DNA from: Janibacter sp. A1S7
GTDB lineage: Bacteria > Actinomycetota > Actinomycetes > Actinomycetales > Dermatophilaceae
DNA: 64,000 bases
Assembly (NCBI RefSeq): GCF_037198315.1
Contig: NZ_CP144913.1
Span: forward strand, 310,001 to 374,000
Direction of reading: 5' to 3'
Position numbers and translations under genes: made by a program
Shown here: one piece after another, positions 1 to 9,560 of the stretch
Numbering within the stretch: position 1 is the stretch's first letter
How the letters are laid out: every line of letters starts with the position of its first letter
The notes under the pieces: model-generated
The model's input: the letters and a program-made list of their open reading frames with translations, nothing else
The model's database searches: none
What the model was told of the DNA's origin: nothing

Positions 1-2
1 CC

Positions 3-884
3 GGGGCCATCGACCTCACCCGGGAGCTGCGGGCGCTCGCCGAGCGCGTCGACCGCGACCCGACCGCCTACCGGTGGAGCTACACCCGTGCCCTGGGCGA
101 CTCGCGCCTGATCGTGCTCGACTCGCGTGCGGCGCGGGTCCTGGAGCCCAACCGGCGGTCGATGCTGGACGCGAACGAGCTGGCCTGGCTCGACGAGCAG
201 CTCGCCGGCGGTGTGCAGCACCTCTTCATCGGTACGTCCGTGCCCTACCTGCTGCCGCCCGGCCTGCACGACGCCGAGGCGATCGGCGAGTCCTTCGCCG
301 CCCCCGGTCGCAGTGCCGTGGTCCGCAAGGGCGCCGAGGCGGTGCGTCAGGTCGTCGACCTCGAGCACTGGGCGGCCTTCCAGTCCGGCTTCCAGGAGGT
401 CTTCGACCTCGTGCTGTCGGTGGCGAAGGGGGAGCGGGGCCCGGCTCCGAGCACGGTCACCTTCCTCTCCGGGGACGTGCACCACTCCTACGTCGCCGAG
501 GTCGACACCTCCGACGGGGACGTCCGCAGTCGGATCGTGCAGGCGGTGTGCAGCCCGATCCGCAACCCGATGCCCCGTGGCATCCGCATCCTGATGTCGC
601 AGATGGCCAAGGGCCTGGTGCGTCCGATGCGGTGGCTGGCCCGCCGCACCTCCGGGGTCGATGCCCCGCCCTTCCCGTGGCAGCTGACCGCCGGGCCGTG
701 GTTCGACAACAACCTCGCCCTGGCCGAGGTCGGCGACGACGGGCGGATGCTGGTGCTGAGCTGGTTCACCGGTGACCTCGTCGAGGGCGGGGACCCGGTG
801 GTGCGCAAGGTCTCCTCGGTCCGGGTGGACGGGCCGGCCGTACCGGCCGACACCCGGGACCCGCAGGGGGCTTCCGGGGGCTGA
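3..884 (+). CDS. PhoD-like alkaline phosphatase family protein, 5' end cut off
   Basis: The reading frame is open from the left window edge, so this is the C-terminal 293 residues of a longer protein. The motif FLSGDVHHSY near the middle is the histidine-rich metal-binding block of the PhoD-like metallophosphatase fold, and the upstream stretch reading SRLIVLDSR matches the same fold. PhoD-family enzymes hydrolyse phosphomono- or diesters with metal ions; many actinobacterial members are exported, but the N-terminus that would show this is outside the window. It ends 73 bases before the ABC transporter operon and is probably a separate unit. Family assignment is solid; substrate is unknown. 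Confidence 0.8.
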   Translation, partial: GAIDLTRELRALAERVDRDPTAYRWSYTRALGDSRLIVLDSRAARVLEPNRRSMLDANELAWLDEQLAGGVQHLFIGTSVPYLLPPGLHDAEAIGESFAAPGRSAVVRKGAEAVRQVVDLEHWAAFQSGFQEVFDLVLSVAKGERGPAPSTVTFLSGDVHHSYVAEVDTSDGDVRSRIVQAVCSPIRNPMPRGIRILMSQMAKGLVRPMRWLARRTSGVDAPPFPWQLTAGPWFDNNLALAEVGDDGRMLVLSWFTGDLVEGGDPVVRKVSSVRVDGPAVPADTRDPQGASGG

Positions 885-957
885 CCCCAGTGACCGCTGC
901 CGCGCACGACCTCTAGATTTGTCCGCGACACACGGACACCACCAGGGGAGTTTCGCC

Positions 958-1698
958 ATGAGTACGCCGGTCGCTGCGAGTACGCACGCCCTCCGCAAGG
1001 TCTACGGCAGGGGGGAGGCCACGGTCGCCGCCCTGGACGGGATCGACCTCGACATCGGCGCCGGCCAGTTCACGGCGATCATGGGGCCCTCGGGCTCGGG
1101 CAAGTCGACGTTGATGCACTGCCTCGCCGGGCTGGACGAGGTCACCGACGGGCGCGTGGCCATCGGCGGGACCGACCTGACGCGGCTGAAGGAGAAGGCG
1201 CTCACCCGCCTGCGTCGCGACCGGGTGGGCTTCGTCTTCCAGGCCTTCAACCTCATCCCGACCCTGACGGCGAAGGAGAACATCCTGCTGCCGCTGGCGA
1301 TCGCCGGTCGGCGTCCCGACGACGAGTGGTTCGACCTGGTCATCGGCACCGTCGGGCTCGAGGACCGCCTCGCCCACCGTCCGAGCGAGCTCTCCGGCGG
1401 CCAGCAGCAGCGCGTCGCCTGTGCCCGCGCGCTGGTGTCGAAGCCCTCGATCATCTTCGCCGACGAGCCGACCGGCAACCTCGACTCCACCTCCGGCGCC
1501 GAGGTGCTCGGTTTCCTGAGGCGCTGCGTCGACGAGTTCGAGCAGACGATCGTCATGGTCACCCATGACGCGGTCGCGGCAGCGCACACCGACCGGGTCC
1601 TCTTCCTCGCGGACGGCCGGATCGTCGACGAGCTGTGGGAGCCGGACCGCGAGCTCGTCCTCGAGCGCATGCTCGCGCTGAGCGACGGGGTCCGCTGA
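958..1698 (+). CDS. MacB/LolD-type ABC transporter ATP-binding protein
   Basis: A 246-residue ATPase with all signature motifs: Walker A GPSGSGKST near residue 45, signature LSGGQQQR, and Walker B IIFADEPTGNLDS. The phrase DEPTGNLDS is typical of the MacB/LolD/FtsE group, which energise transport or mechanotransmission across the membrane rather than import. The ATG at 958 is preceded by a purine-rich AGGGGAG ribosome site. The stop codon overlaps the start of the large permease, so the two are translated together as one exporter. Substrate cannot be read from the sequence; related actinobacterial pairs are linked to peptide or antibiotic resistance, which is only inference here. Confidence 0.93.
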   Translation: MSTPVAASTHALRKVYGRGEATVAALDGIDLDIGAGQFTAIMGPSGSGKSTLMHCLAGLDEVTDGRVAIGGTDLTRLKEKALTRLRRDRVGFVFQAFNLIPTLTAKENILLPLAIAGRRPDDEWFDLVIGTVGLEDRLAHRPSELSGGQQQRVACARALVSKPSIIFADEPTGNLDSTSGAEVLGFLRRCVDEFEQTIVMVTHDAVAAAHTDRVLFLADGRIVDELWEPDRELVLERMLALSDGVR

Positions 1699-4229
1699 TG
1701 CTCAAGGCGAGCATCAAGAGCCTCCTGGCGCGCAAGGCGCGTCTGCTCATGTCCGCGATGGCGATCATCCTCGGCACGGCCTTCGTCGCCGGCTCACTCG
1801 TCTTCACCGACACCCTCGAGCGCACTTTCGACGGCATCTTCGCCGGCACCGTCGGGGACGTCGTCGTCCAGCCGGAGCAGGTCGACGAGTTCGGGGGCTC
1901 CACGGGCGCCTCGCTGACCGCCGAGGAGGTCGCGGACCTGGCCGACCTGCCCGGTGCAGCACGCGCGGACGGCAACCTCGAGGCCATGGGCGTCTTCGTC
2001 GTCGGCAAGAGCGGCAACGTCGTCGGCGGCCAGGGCGCCCCGGCGATGGCGCTCAACTACACCGACGCACCCAACCAGTTCGGGGATGCACCGATCACGG
2101 TCACCTCGGGTCGTGCCCCGACCTCCGAGGGGGAGGTCGCGGTCGACGAGACCACCCTCGAGCAGGCCGGGTACGAGATCGGTGACGAGATCACCCTGGT
2201 CACCGCCGGGGACCGCCCACGGATCACGGCCACGGTCGTGGGCGAGATGACCTTCGGCGAAGGGGGGATGGCCGGCGCCTCGATCAGCGTCTTCGACACG
2301 GAGACGATGCAGAGGTACTTCATGGACGGCAAGGACGAGTACACCAGCGCGTGGATCACGGCGAAGGAGGGAGTCGAGAGTGCGGAGCTGGTCGAGCAGG
2401 CCGAGCCGCTCACCCCGGACGCCTACGAGACCCTCACCGGTGCGCAGCTGTCGGACCGGAACGAGGACTCGCTCGAGCAGGCGCTGGGGTTCATCACGAC
2501 CTTCCTGCTCGTCTTCGCCGGCGTCGCCCTCTTCGTCGGGTCCTTCCTCATCGTCAACACCTTCGGCATCCTCGTCGCCCAGCGCGGACGTGAGCTGGCT
2601 CTGCTGCGGGCCATCGGTGCCAGCCGGCGACAGGTCACCCGCTCGGTCCTCGTCGAGGCCTTCGTCACCGGGATCATCGGGGCGACGCTCGGTCTGGCGC
2701 TGGGCGTGCTGCTCGCGATGGGGATCCGGAGCCTCTTCGCCACGATCGGCCTCGACCTCAGCGGGACCGGGCTGGTCTTCAAGCCGCGGACGGTCATCGC
2801 GACCTATGTCGTGGGGATCGCCGTGACCATGCTCGCGGCGTGGCTGCCGGCCCACCGCGCCGGGCGCGTGGCACCGGTGGCCGCCATGCGCGAGACGGTC
2901 GAGACGGCGCGGAGCCACCCGATCCGCGGCACGCTGGAGATCATGGTGCTGGTGGCCGGGCTGCTCGCCTTCCTCTACGGGCTCTTCGTCGCCGACTCGA
3001 GGCAGCTGTGGTGGATCGGCGGCGGCATCGTCGGCCTCGTCCTCGGCACGGCCTTCCTCGCCCCCTTCGTCGGACGCCCGGTGATCTCCGGTCTCGGGTG
3101 GATCTACCGGCGCCTCTTCGGCAGCGTCGGTCGGATGGCCGAGCAGAACACGGTGCGCAGCCCAGGCCGCACGGCCGCCACCGCGTCGGCGCTGATGATC
3201 GGGATGACACTCGTCGCCCTGATGGGCGTCATCGCCTCGAGTGCCAACGCGAGCATCGACAAGGAGATCGAGCAGAACTTCCGGGCGGACTACGTGCTGA
3301 GCAATGCCATCGGCCAGCCGTACTCGGCGCAGATCACCGACCAGGCCGCCCAGGTCGAGGGAGTCAGTGCGGTCTCCCCGATCCGCTACGTCCAGGCCAC
3401 CGTCGACGGTGGCCAGCTGTTCTCCGTCGCGATCGATCCGCAGACCTTCGCCGACGTCGAGCGGATCGAGGCAACGACCGGGTCGACCGGGCTCGACGAG
3501 GGCTCGGTGATGCTCTCGATGAACCACAAGACCGGCCGTGAGGTCGGCGACACCGTGGAGGTCACCATCGGGGAGAGCACCCGGGAGCTGACGGTCGTCG
3601 GGTTCTTCGAGGACCTGGGCACCATGGGCAACCCGGACGTGCTCTTCGACATCGCCACCATCGATGCGATGGGTGGGCAGGGATCGGACAACATGGCCTT
3701 CGTCTTCGTCGAGGAGGGCGCCGACAAGGAGGCCGTTTCGCAGGACATCGAGCAGCTGATCTCGGCCCAGCCCCTGGTGACCCTCAAGGACCAGGAGGCC
3801 TTCGCCGACGAGCAGCGCGGCTTCATCAACCAGCTGCTCTACCTCATCTACGCGCTCCTCGGCCTGGCGATCGTCATCGCCGTCCTGGGCATCGTCAACA
3901 CCCTCGGGCTCTCCGTCCTCGAGCGCACCCGTGAGGTCGGGCTGCTCCGCGCCGTCGGTCTCTCCCGCCGCCAGCTGCAGGGCATGATCTGGCTGGAGTC
4001 GATCGCCATCGCGCTCCTCGGTGCCCTGCTGGGCATCGGCCTGGGCGTGGTCTCCGGCGTGGCGATCCAGCAGGCCCTCGCCGAGGACGGCATCACCGAG
4101 CTGGCGATCCCGTGGGCGCAGCTGGTGCTCTTCGTCGGCCTGGCCGGGATCGTCGGGGTGCTGGCCGCGGTCGTCCCCGCCTGGCGGGCCTCCCGGATGG
4201 ACGTGCTCGAGGCCATCGCCGCCGAGTGA
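1698..4229 (+). CDS. FtsX/MacB-family ABC transporter permease, duplicated form
   Basis: An 843-residue membrane protein starting at an ATG that overlaps the ATPase stop. The first membrane segment lies at about residues 15 to 37, followed by an extracellular MacB-PCD-like domain, an FtsX core with several helices at about 265 to 400, two helices around 425 to 465, a second extracellular domain and a second FtsX core at about 725 to 835. Both cores carry the conserved RGRELALLRAIGAS / RTREVGLLRAVGLS loop, which couples FtsX permeases to their ATPase. The two-core layout of about 800 to 850 residues is normal for actinobacteria. It forms the membrane part of the exporter with the gene before it. 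Confidence 0.92.
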   Translation: MLKASIKSLLARKARLLMSAMAIILGTAFVAGSLVFTDTLERTFDGIFAGTVGDVVVQPEQVDEFGGSTGASLTAEEVADLADLPGAARADGNLEAMGVFVVGKSGNVVGGQGAPAMALNYTDAPNQFGDAPITVTSGRAPTSEGEVAVDETTLEQAGYEIGDEITLVTAGDRPRITATVVGEMTFGEGGMAGASISVFDTETMQRYFMDGKDEYTSAWITAKEGVESAELVEQAEPLTPDAYETLTGAQLSDRNEDSLEQALGFITTFLLVFAGVALFVGSFLIVNTFGILVAQRGRELALLRAIGASRRQVTRSVLVEAFVTGIIGATLGLALGVLLAMGIRSLFATIGLDLSGTGLVFKPRTVIATYVVGIAVTMLAAWLPAHRAGRVAPVAAMRETVETARSHPIRGTLEIMVLVAGLLAFLYGLFVADSRQLWWIGGGIVGLVLGTAFLAPFVGRPVISGLGWIYRRLFGSVGRMAEQNTVRSPGRTAATASALMIGMTLVALMGVIASSANASIDKEIEQNFRADYVLSNAIGQPYSAQITDQAAQVEGVSAVSPIRYVQATVDGGQLFSVAIDPQTFADVERIEATTGSTGLDEGSVMLSMNHKTGREVGDTVEVTIGESTRELTVVGFFEDLGTMGNPDVLFDIATIDAMGGQGSDNMAFVFVEEGADKEAVSQDIEQLISAQPLVTLKDQEAFADEQRGFINQLLYLIYALLGLAIVIAVLGIVNTLGLSVLERTREVGLLRAVGLSRRQLQGMIWLESIAIALLGALLGIGLGVVSGVAIQQALAEDGITELAIPWAQLVLFVGLAGIVGVLAAVVPAWRASRMDVLEAIAAE

Positions 4230-4235
4230 GGGTTG

Positions 4236-4269
4236 GCGCCGGTGCCGGGGCACGTGCCGGCACCGGCGC
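4236..4269 (+). terminator. Hairpin after the ABC exporter operon
   Basis: A perfect 13-bp GC-rich stem (arms 4236-4248 and 4257-4269) with an 8-base loop starts six bases after the permease stop. It lies between convergent genes and would serve both directions. There is no T-run, as is usual in high-GC actinobacteria. Confidence 0.75.
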
Positions 4270-4287
4270 GGTCGGTGCGCTCGCTGC

Positions 4288-4578
4288 TCAGCGCCCCATG
4301 GACGCCTTGACCCCGTCCTCGGTGGTCGCGTAGGTCTGACCGGCCTCGGCCAGGACACGGGAGATCTCGTCGAGGCTCTCCTTGACCGTGCGCTGCGTGG
4401 CGCGCCAGTCGCTGACCAGCTCCTGGAAGGAGCCCGAGGCCGCGCCGGTCCAGTCGCTCTGCAACTGGGTCAGGCGGGTCATCATCGCGGCGACGGAGCT
4501 CTCGACCTCCTCCGAGATCTGCGAGATGTCGGAGGCGCTGCCCGCGATGCGCTCGGTGTTGACGGTGAAGCTGCTCAT
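4288..4578 (-). CDS. WXG100-family (EsxA-like) protein
   Basis: A 96-residue helical protein with the WTG turn (SDWTGAASG) near residue 45, the expected length for WXG100 proteins, which fold as helical hairpins and are secreted by type VII (ESX) machines. The start ATG is preceded by GAAGGGGAG. No partner Esx gene, EccC ATPase or other secretion gene lies nearby, so it is either exported by a machine encoded elsewhere or serves another role. It stands alone upstream of the exporter's terminator, reading toward it. Confidence 0.88.
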   Translation of the reverse strand: MSSFTVNTERIAGSASDISQISEEVESSVAAMMTRLTQLQSDWTGAASGSFQELVSDWRATQRTVKESLDEISRVLAEAGQTYATTEDGVKASMGR

Positions 4579-4621
4579 GGTCTCCCCTTCGGTCGGTCGG
4601 GCCGGTCGATCCGGCCGTCCC

Positions 4622-6541
4622 TCAGACCGTATGAGGATCGCGCGAATCGTCCGCGGACTTGTCCACAGGACCGTGGTCCCGGCGTGAACGCTCGAGTGCT
4701 TGTGCATAACCGGTACCCATCCCGAGCACGATGAGTCCGCCGACGATGAAGCTGAGCACCCGGGGGATCCCGTCGAGGAAGGACAGGTCGAAGAAGAGCA
4801 ACTTGGCGACGCTCAGGGCCGTGATGGTCAGACCCGCCGGGACGGCCAGGGTGGAGCCGCGCAGACCCCGCAGCAGGAGCACGGCGGCCGTCGACAGCCA
4901 CAGGAGCGTCGCGCCGGCCTGGCCGGCCGTGAAACCACCCTGCGGGTCATCGACCAGACCGCCCACGAGGACGCCGGTGATGATGACGGTTCCGCCCGCG
5001 CCGAGGAGTGCCCCCGCGAGCAGTACCCCGCTCACGAGCCCGGCGCGCGGGTGGACCTCGGTGACGGTCCGGGCGAGGACGAGCAGGAGGATGACGGCGA
5101 GCGCGGCCGCCACGAGGTGGGCGGGCTCGACCTGGCTCGCCAAGGTGCGGTCGATCGCATAGGGCACCAGACCAACCGTCAGCAGCAGCGGCAGCACCGA
5201 CGTCAGCAGGCCGGTGCCCAGGACGGTGCTCTCACGGAGCGCGAGTGCGGCACCGGCCCACAGCACGCAGACCAGGAGCAGCGCGGGGGTGGTCCAGCCG
5301 GTCTCGTCCGCCAGGAGTGCCGCGGACACCAGGGACGTGACCCCCGCCGTGTACAGGCAGCACCCGGTGAGCAGCAGTGTGTCCGAGCCCGCACCCTCCC
5401 GCGGCCGAGTCCCCGCGGTGAGTGCTGCGACGATCAGGAGCGCGAGGGTCAGCCCGACCATCAGGGTGGCACCGGTCGCCCGCTCCGCCGCCAGGGCGGC
5501 GGAGAGGACCGGTACGGCGACGACCGGGACCGCGATCCCGGTCTGTGTCGGGGCCCTGTCGACCAGGACGCCCGCGAGACCGGTCGCGAGGACGAACCCG
5601 GCGAGCAGGGCGGCGAGCAGGATGACGGTGTCGACCGGCACGGCGAAGGCCGGAAGCAGGGCGATGACGATCGCGGTGGGGATGATCCGGATCAGCTCGA
5701 GCACGTGCCACCGGCGCGCGATCTGGGCCGGCCACGAGGCGATCGTCAGGACGAGCAGGAACTGCCCGACCAGTCGCATCTGGTCGTGCGCGATCACCGG
5801 GGCGAGCGCGGCCACGCCGAGGACGGCGATGCCGGCGAGCAGTTCGCTGTCCCAGGCCCGGGCGAGCAGCAGGCCGCCGATCGTGACCAGACCCGCGATG
5901 GCCAGGCCGACCGCCGCGGGGACCCACTCGTAGACGGCGGTGATGGCGATGACGTCGAGGTAGCCGGTGGCGATCCCGGTCGCGGCCAGGCCAAGCGCAC
6001 CAACGGTGCTGGCCTGGCGTCGACGCACGATGACGGCGGCGATGACGAGAGCGGTGGCCAGGACCGCCCCGCTGGCGACTCGGGCCAGAGGTCCGAAGAC
6101 GCCCATCTGGATCGCCAGCGCGAGCAGGAAGGCCACCCCGATGAGCGTGATGCCGGTGCCGACGACGGCCAGCAGGCGGGCGACGACACCATCACGCTGC
6201 CACCACGGGGTGGATGGCCGGTGCGGGGCCGGCGGGGGCTGGGCGATGGCGAAGGGGGATCGGGCCACCGGGGGCGCGGTCACCGCGCCGGGTGCACCAG
6301 CAGCGGCCACGGCCGGGCCGTCCGCGACGGGCGCCACCGGTGGGACGGAAGGGGGTGCCGCCCCGGTCGGCTCGTGGGCGTGCGGGGCAGACGCCCACTG
6401 CTGCGGTGGGACCTCGCGGTCGAGGCGAGCCCGCAGCCGGGCGAGGTCGTTGCCGACGACGTACATGCGCGACATCGCCTCGGCGAATTCGTCCTCGAGC
6501 TCGCGCACGGACTGCAGCGTCGGGTCCCCTGACATGCTCAT
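4622..6541 (-). CDS. DUF2339-type multi-spanning membrane protein
   Basis: A 639-residue protein. Residues 1 to about 115 are soluble and include a short predicted coiled coil (residues 9 to 45) and a Pro/Ala-rich linker; the rest is an almost unbroken series of about 16 or more hydrophobic helices. This layout, with a near-terminal FFDLSFLDGIPRVLSFIVGG stretch, is characteristic of DUF2339 proteins (predicted integral membrane proteins of unknown function). The ATG at 6541 follows CTGGGGGC; a second ATG six bases on is possible. The C-terminal tail is short and charged. No function is known and the neighbours give no hint. Confidence 0.82.
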   Translation of the reverse strand: MSMSGDPTLQSVRELEDEFAEAMSRMYVVGNDLARLRARLDREVPPQQWASAPHAHEPTGAAPPSVPPVAPVADGPAVAAAGAPGAVTAPPVARSPFAIAQPPPAPHRPSTPWWQRDGVVARLLAVVGTGITLIGVAFLLALAIQMGVFGPLARVASGAVLATALVIAAVIVRRRQASTVGALGLAATGIATGYLDVIAITAVYEWVPAAVGLAIAGLVTIGGLLLARAWDSELLAGIAVLGVAALAPVIAHDQMRLVGQFLLVLTIASWPAQIARRWHVLELIRIIPTAIVIALLPAFAVPVDTVILLAALLAGFVLATGLAGVLVDRAPTQTGIAVPVVAVPVLSAALAAERATGATLMVGLTLALLIVAALTAGTRPREGAGSDTLLLTGCCLYTAGVTSLVSAALLADETGWTTPALLLVCVLWAGAALALRESTVLGTGLLTSVLPLLLTVGLVPYAIDRTLASQVEPAHLVAAALAVILLLVLARTVTEVHPRAGLVSGVLLAGALLGAGGTVIITGVLVGGLVDDPQGGFTAGQAGATLLWLSTAAVLLLRGLRGSTLAVPAGLTITALSVAKLLFFDLSFLDGIPRVLSFIVGGLIVLGMGTGYAQALERSRRDHGPVDKSADDSRDPHTV

Positions 6542-6782
6542 GCCCCCAGTGTGCTCATCTCGCACACCGGGGGCATGAGTTCGGCTACTCAGCACCGCCT
6601 TCAGACGCCACACCCGAAGGCGGGGGTAGCACCCCTGTAGGAGCGAGGAAAGCCGGCCCCCGCATCGGGGGAGGGAACGATCTGGGTGGCCGTCGCTTCC
6701 CGTCTTCTGTGCTCCTGGGTCCTACTGTGCACCGTGGTTCTTGGGAGGTGCTGGTATCAGCCTGAGATTCCCCTGTGATTGC
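6542..6782. other. Intergenic region with two small hairpins
   Basis: These 241 bases separate the pepD-like stop from the DUF2339 start; both genes point left, so it must hold the terminator of one and the promoter of the other. I see two short stem-loops, one at 6623-6635 (4 bp) and one at 6657-6671 (6 bp with a 3-base loop). No reading frame with a plausible ribosome site is visible. Confidence 0.4.
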
Positions 6783-7997
6783 TCAGGCATCGCGCTCGGG
6801 AGCCGTCCCGAGCGTGACGTCGATCGTCGTCTTCTTGCCGTCGTGGATGACGGTCAGCGGGACCTGCGAGCCGATGGTGCGTGCGTGCACGAGACCGACG
6901 AGGGACTCGGCGCCGGTCACGGGGGAGTCGCCGATGGCGACCACGAGGTCGCCCTCGCTCAGGCCGGCCTCGTCGGCCGGGCTGCCGTCGCTCACCTTGC
7001 GGATCTCGGCGCCCCGGTGGGTGGCGGCGCCCTCCTTCGCGGTCCCGTCGGTGGGGACCACGCCGAGGAAGGCGTGCTGGGCCTCGCCGTCCTCGATCAG
7101 CTGCTCGGCGATCCACGTGGCCTCGTTGGCCGGGATGGCGAAGCCGATCCCGATGTTCCCGCTCTGGCCGGACCCGCCCATGGTGGCGATCGAGGAGTTG
7201 ATCCCGACCAGCCGACCGGAGGCGTCGACGAGGGCGCCGCCGGAGTTGCCCGGGTTGATCGCGGCGGAGGTCTGGATGGCAGCGGTGACCACCGGCTGCC
7301 CCTGCTGCGCGAAGGGGGAGCTCTGGCCCCCTTCGCTGCGGGCGGTGGAGACCGGACGGTCCAGGGCGCTGACGATGCCGGTGGTGACCGTGCCGGCGAG
7401 GCCGAGCGGGTTGCCGACGGCCATGACCGGATCCCCGACCTCGAGGTCCTTCGAGGACCCGACCGTGATCGGTGTGAGGTCCTTCGGGGGGTCGGCGATC
7501 GTCAGGACGGCCAGGTCGGTCGAGGGGTCGGTCCCCGCAACCGTCGCGTCGTAGGTCGCGCCGTCGGCCAGTGTGACGGTGATCTTCGGGCTCGGTCCGG
7601 CACCGGTGACGACGTGGTTGTTCGTCAGCACGTGGCCCTGCTCGTCGAGGATCACGCCGGACCCTTCGCCGCCGGCACTCTGCCCGCGGACCCCGATGGC
7701 GACGACGCTCGGGGTGACCGCGTCGGTGACGGCATTCCAGTTCGGGGACTCCTTCGCCCCGGTGCTGACCGGGATGGCCTGCGACGAGGACGCGGACGAG
7801 GTGGCGCCGGCCTCGGTGGTCGCCGTCGAGTCGGGGCGCTCGTCGGTTACCGAGATCACCCCCCAGGTGCCGCCGGCAGCCAGGGCGGCGGAGAGGAGGG
7901 AGATCGTGGCCAACTCGCCGATCCGCCGCCCGCGGCGACGCGAGCGTGGCGATCGTGGCTGGTGCGGCATCAGGGGCGTGGTCGGTTGCTGGTCCAT
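6783..7997 (-). CDS. pepD: HtrA/DegP-like S1C serine protease with PDZ domain (PepD-like)
   Basis: A 404-residue protein: cytoplasmic basic tail, one membrane segment at about 28-50, a Ser/Thr-rich linker, a trypsin-like domain and a C-terminal PDZ domain (about 305-395). The catalytic triad is His128 (TNNHVV), Asp161 (STDLAVL) and Ser252 (PGNSGGAL). Such membrane-anchored proteases degrade misfolded proteins outside the membrane. The start ATG follows AAGGAG. It lies 92 bases downstream of the histidine kinase gene, and the order regulator, kinase, protease is the same as mprA-mprB-pepD of mycobacteria, where the protease is part of the envelope-stress regulon. The symbol rests on this synteny and is inference. 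Confidence 0.88.
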   Translation of the reverse strand: MDQQPTTPLMPHQPRSPRSRRRGRRIGELATISLLSAALAAGGTWGVISVTDERPDSTATTEAGATSSASSSQAIPVSTGAKESPNWNAVTDAVTPSVVAIGVRGQSAGGEGSGVILDEQGHVLTNNHVVTGAGPSPKITVTLADGATYDATVAGTDPSTDLAVLTIADPPKDLTPITVGSSKDLEVGDPVMAVGNPLGLAGTVTTGIVSALDRPVSTARSEGGQSSPFAQQGQPVVTAAIQTSAAINPGNSGGALVDASGRLVGINSSIATMGGSGQSGNIGIGFAIPANEATWIAEQLIEDGEAQHAFLGVVPTDGTAKEGAATHRGAEIRKVSDGSPADEAGLSEGDLVVAIGDSPVTGAESLVGLVHARTIGSQVPLTVIHDGKKTTIDVTLGTAPERDA

Positions 7998-8089
7998 CGT
8001 GAACTCCTTGCTCGTGGCTTGCCTCCACAGTGCCTCGCGCAGTTCGGATGTCCCTTGACGTTGGCTGACAGGTCGCTGGGCGCGACGGC

Positions 8090-9553
8090 TCAGGAGCGGG
8101 TCGGGCGCGGTCCCGTCGCGGTGGGGATCTCGACGCGGAAGGTCGCACCGCCTCCGGGTGTGGTCCCTGCGCGCACGGTCCCGTCGTGCTGGTCGACGAT
8201 CGCCGCGACGATCGCGAGGCCGAGGCCACTGCCGCCCCGGGCCCGGGAGCGGGCCTTGTCGACGCGGTAGAAGCGCTCGAAGACCTTCTCGGCCACCGCC
8301 GGGTCGATGCCCGCGCCGTGGTCACGCACCTCGACGACCGCCGACCCGTCCTCGAGGCCGGTGGCCACCTCGACCGGGACGTCCTCGTCCGTGTGCATCA
8401 GGGCATTGGCCAGCAGGTTGCCGAGCACCTGACGCAGCCTGCTGTCGTCCCCGCAGAGGGTGACCGGCTCCAGCTCGTCGTGGAGGCCGACGAGGGAGAT
8501 CGAGCGCCCCGGCATGCGCACGCGTGCGTCGTGGACGGTCTCGGCGGCCAGCACGACCAGATCGATGTCGGTCCACTCCAGCGGCCGCTGGTCGTCCAGA
8601 CGGGCAAGGACCAGCAGGTCCTCGACGAGACCGCCCATCCGACGGGCCTCGCCCTCGATGCGGTCCATCGCCTGCTCGACGTGCTCCCGGTCCTGGACCG
8701 CGCCCTGTCGGTAGAGCTCGGCGTACCCGCGCACCGTCGCCAGCGGAGTGCGCAGCTCGTGGCTGGCGTCCGCGACGAACTGGCGCATCTTCAGCTCCGA
8801 GGCCTCCTGGACACCGAAGCTGCGCTCGATCTGCACGAGCATGGAGTTCAGCGATTCGCTGAGGCTGGCCACCTCGTCGTGACTGGACCGCACGGGGACG
8901 CGGCGGGCCAGGTCACCGGCGGCGATGGCAGCGGCGGTGTCCTCGATCCGACGAAGGGGGCGGAAGGCCCGTCGGGTCGCGTACCACCCGAGGACCCCAC
9001 CGGCCACGAGTGCGACGAGCCCGACCACGGTGGAGACGATCGCGAACCACCGCATCGTCTGGTTGACACCGGCGAGGGACATCCCGACGGCGAACGTGGA
9101 GTTGTCGGTGTAGCGCCCGGCGATGACCCGCCAGCGCATGTCGCCGTCGACGGAGTCGACGGTGAAGGGAGCCCCGGTCTGCACCAGCGGGCCGTCCGGC
9201 GACAGGGGTGGGACATCGGGATGGACGTGCACGCCGGTGGGGCCCTGGTACTCCCACGACGAGCCGTCCGCCGGCTGGTGGAGGAGGAAGAAGTTGGTCG
9301 GGCCGGACCGGGCCCTGCGCTCGTAGAAGGCGGGGTCGCGCGTGGAGGAGATGTTGTCCTCGGCGATGGGGATCGCGACCGCGCGCAGCTGCTCGTCGAC
9401 GTTCTGCTCGAGGTCGCGTTGGAGCAGGAAGGCCGTCACCACCGCCGTCGTCGTCAGGGCGGCCAGCAGGATGGCCAGCAGGATGGCGGTCAGCCGCCAG
9501 GTGAGGGGGATCCTCTCCAGGCGGCTGACGACCAGCTGGCTGATCCGGTGCAT
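8090..9553 (-). CDS. mprB: Sensor histidine kinase (MprB-like)
   Basis: A 487-residue two-pass membrane kinase: helix at about 18-43, extracytoplasmic sensor domain to about 155, second helix at about 160-185, HAMP domain, then HisKA with the phospho-acceptor box SHELRTPLATVRG near residue 265 and a HATPase domain containing N-box NLLANALMHT, G1 DHGAGID and G2 GGSGLGLAIV. It phosphorylates the regulator encoded 7 bases upstream. Overall build resembles MprB/TcrY-type kinases; which signal it reads is unknown. The family call is certain, the mprB label is inferred from gene order with the downstream PepD-like protease. Confidence 0.9.
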   Translation of the reverse strand: MHRISQLVVSRLERIPLTWRLTAILLAILLAALTTTAVVTAFLLQRDLEQNVDEQLRAVAIPIAEDNISSTRDPAFYERRARSGPTNFFLLHQPADGSSWEYQGPTGVHVHPDVPPLSPDGPLVQTGAPFTVDSVDGDMRWRVIAGRYTDNSTFAVGMSLAGVNQTMRWFAIVSTVVGLVALVAGGVLGWYATRRAFRPLRRIEDTAAAIAAGDLARRVPVRSSHDEVASLSESLNSMLVQIERSFGVQEASELKMRQFVADASHELRTPLATVRGYAELYRQGAVQDREHVEQAMDRIEGEARRMGGLVEDLLVLARLDDQRPLEWTDIDLVVLAAETVHDARVRMPGRSISLVGLHDELEPVTLCGDDSRLRQVLGNLLANALMHTDEDVPVEVATGLEDGSAVVEVRDHGAGIDPAVAEKVFERFYRVDKARSRARGGSGLGLAIVAAIVDQHDGTVRAGTTPGGGATFRVEIPTATGPRPTRS

Positions 9554-9560
9554 GGCGTCC

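Noticed and set aside
1794..4358. A very long minus-strand open frame opposite the ABC permease
   Set aside because: It is antisense to a clear FtsX/MacB permease, is Gly/Arg/Asp-rich and has no recognisable domain. Such frames are common artefacts of high-GC codon bias.
6600..6700. A GAGGAAAG-containing stretch as an RNase P RNA
   Set aside because: The 241-base gap is too short and lacks the other conserved RNase P regions.
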